From positions 2,976,001 to 3,040,000 of the forward strand of contig CP091034.1 in the NCBI GenBank assembly GCA_039725955.1: DNA of 64,000 bases, read 5' to 3'. Below are positions 63,869 to 64,000 of this stretch, piece by piece. The position numbers were made by a program, and so were the translations under genes. This DNA is from Sinorhizobium sp. B11. Lineage in GTDB: Bacteria > Pseudomonadota > Alphaproteobacteria > Rhizobiales > Rhizobiaceae. The notes under the pieces were generated by a model. That model did no database searches. It worked only from the letters and a program-made list of their open reading frames with translations, and was not told the DNA's origin. Each line of letters begins with the position of its first letter. Positions within the stretch are counted from its first letter, which is position 1.

Positions 63869-64000
63869 TCAAAAGCTTTCCTTCAGCCACTGGCCCATGC
63901 GGGCGATACGGCTGTTATTACCCCCAAGCGACATGAGCAGATTGCTCTGTGACGCATGTGTCTCCATGTCCGCGACCTGCGGATAGATCATCAGCCCGAC
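63869..64000 (-). CDS. ftsA: Cell division protein FtsA, C-terminal end only
   Basis: Reading in from the window edge: 43 residues, LMIYPQVADMETHASQSN through RMGQWLKESF, then TGA at 63871-63869. This is the end of FtsA including the amphipathic membrane-targeting helix (the last about 15 residues). Start and ATPase domain are outside the window. Confidence 0.9.
   Translation of the reverse strand, partial: VGLMIYPQVADMETHASQSNLLMSLGGNNSRIARMGQWLKESF

Noticed and set aside
1..64000. CRISPR arrays, insertion sequences, tRNA or rRNA genes
   Set aside because: No regularly spaced direct repeats, no transposase-like frames and no tRNA-like or rRNA sequence apart from tmRNA were recognised.

Overview
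The window is a chromosomal segment of an alphaproteobacterium of the Rhizobiales, almost certainly a Rhizobium-like member of the Rhizobiaceae. Evidence: high G+C; a circularly permuted two-piece tmRNA with the tag ANDNNAKEYALAA; an alpha-type SspB; the gene order ftsA-ftsZ-lpxC-bamD-recN-ligA; an FtsZ with a long Pro/Gln-rich linker; a rhizobial flagellin; and chemoreceptors ending in a WEEF-type pentapeptide. These family assignments rest on motif recognition from the sequence; no database search was run.

Layout. 1-4.2 kb: a truncated histidine phosphatase and miaA, head-to-head with serB, then degP. 4.2-8.1 kb: the membrane-protease regulators hflK-hflC with a DUF2065 protein and degP downstream, then folA and thyA, all on the minus strand. 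8.2-9.8 kb: tmRNA followed by sspB (the adaptor for its tag), a DUF4169 protein and a ribbon-helix-helix protein. 9.8-25 kb: a giant AsmA protein, a FAD-linked oxidase, and several regulator/enzyme pairs (aldo/keto reductase-LysR, VOC-WYL, NmrA, AraC-DUF2000, HxlR-FMN reductase), plus an OmpA-type lipoprotein. 25-31 kb: a solitary flagellin and a two-gene RND efflux operon preceded by two tandem palindromes. 31-38.8 kb: AraC, VOC, then a seven-gene plus-strand operon (isochorismatase-like hydrolase, XapX, amidohydrolase, DoxX, chloroperoxidase-like hydrolase, exported tandem VOC protein, DUF1275) that looks like an uncharacterised catabolic or detoxification module. 39-50 kb: uvrD, an EF-hand protein, small accessory genes, pncA, azlCD, an X-Pro aminopeptidase, a 57-residue gene behind a good sigma-54 promoter match, prmA and a Sco1-type copper chaperone. 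50-54.6 kb: a chemoreceptor-cheW pair, an orphan low-G+C gene, creA-like and a DEDDh exonuclease. 54.6-64 kb: a GNAT gene with a structured leader, then ligA, a DUF6886-like gene, recN, bamD, lpxC, ftsZ and the end of ftsA.

Two reading-frame breaks stand out: an extra GC in a (GC)6 tract inside the essential gene lpxC, and an extra C in a CCCC run near the end of the amidohydrolase gene. Both lie in simple-sequence tracts, so assembly error is the first explanation to exclude. No insertion sequences, CRISPR arrays, tRNAs or rRNAs were seen. The most interesting under-described signals are the seven-gene operon, the sigma-54-linked microprotein, the GNAT leader and the tandem operator candidate upstream of the RND pump.
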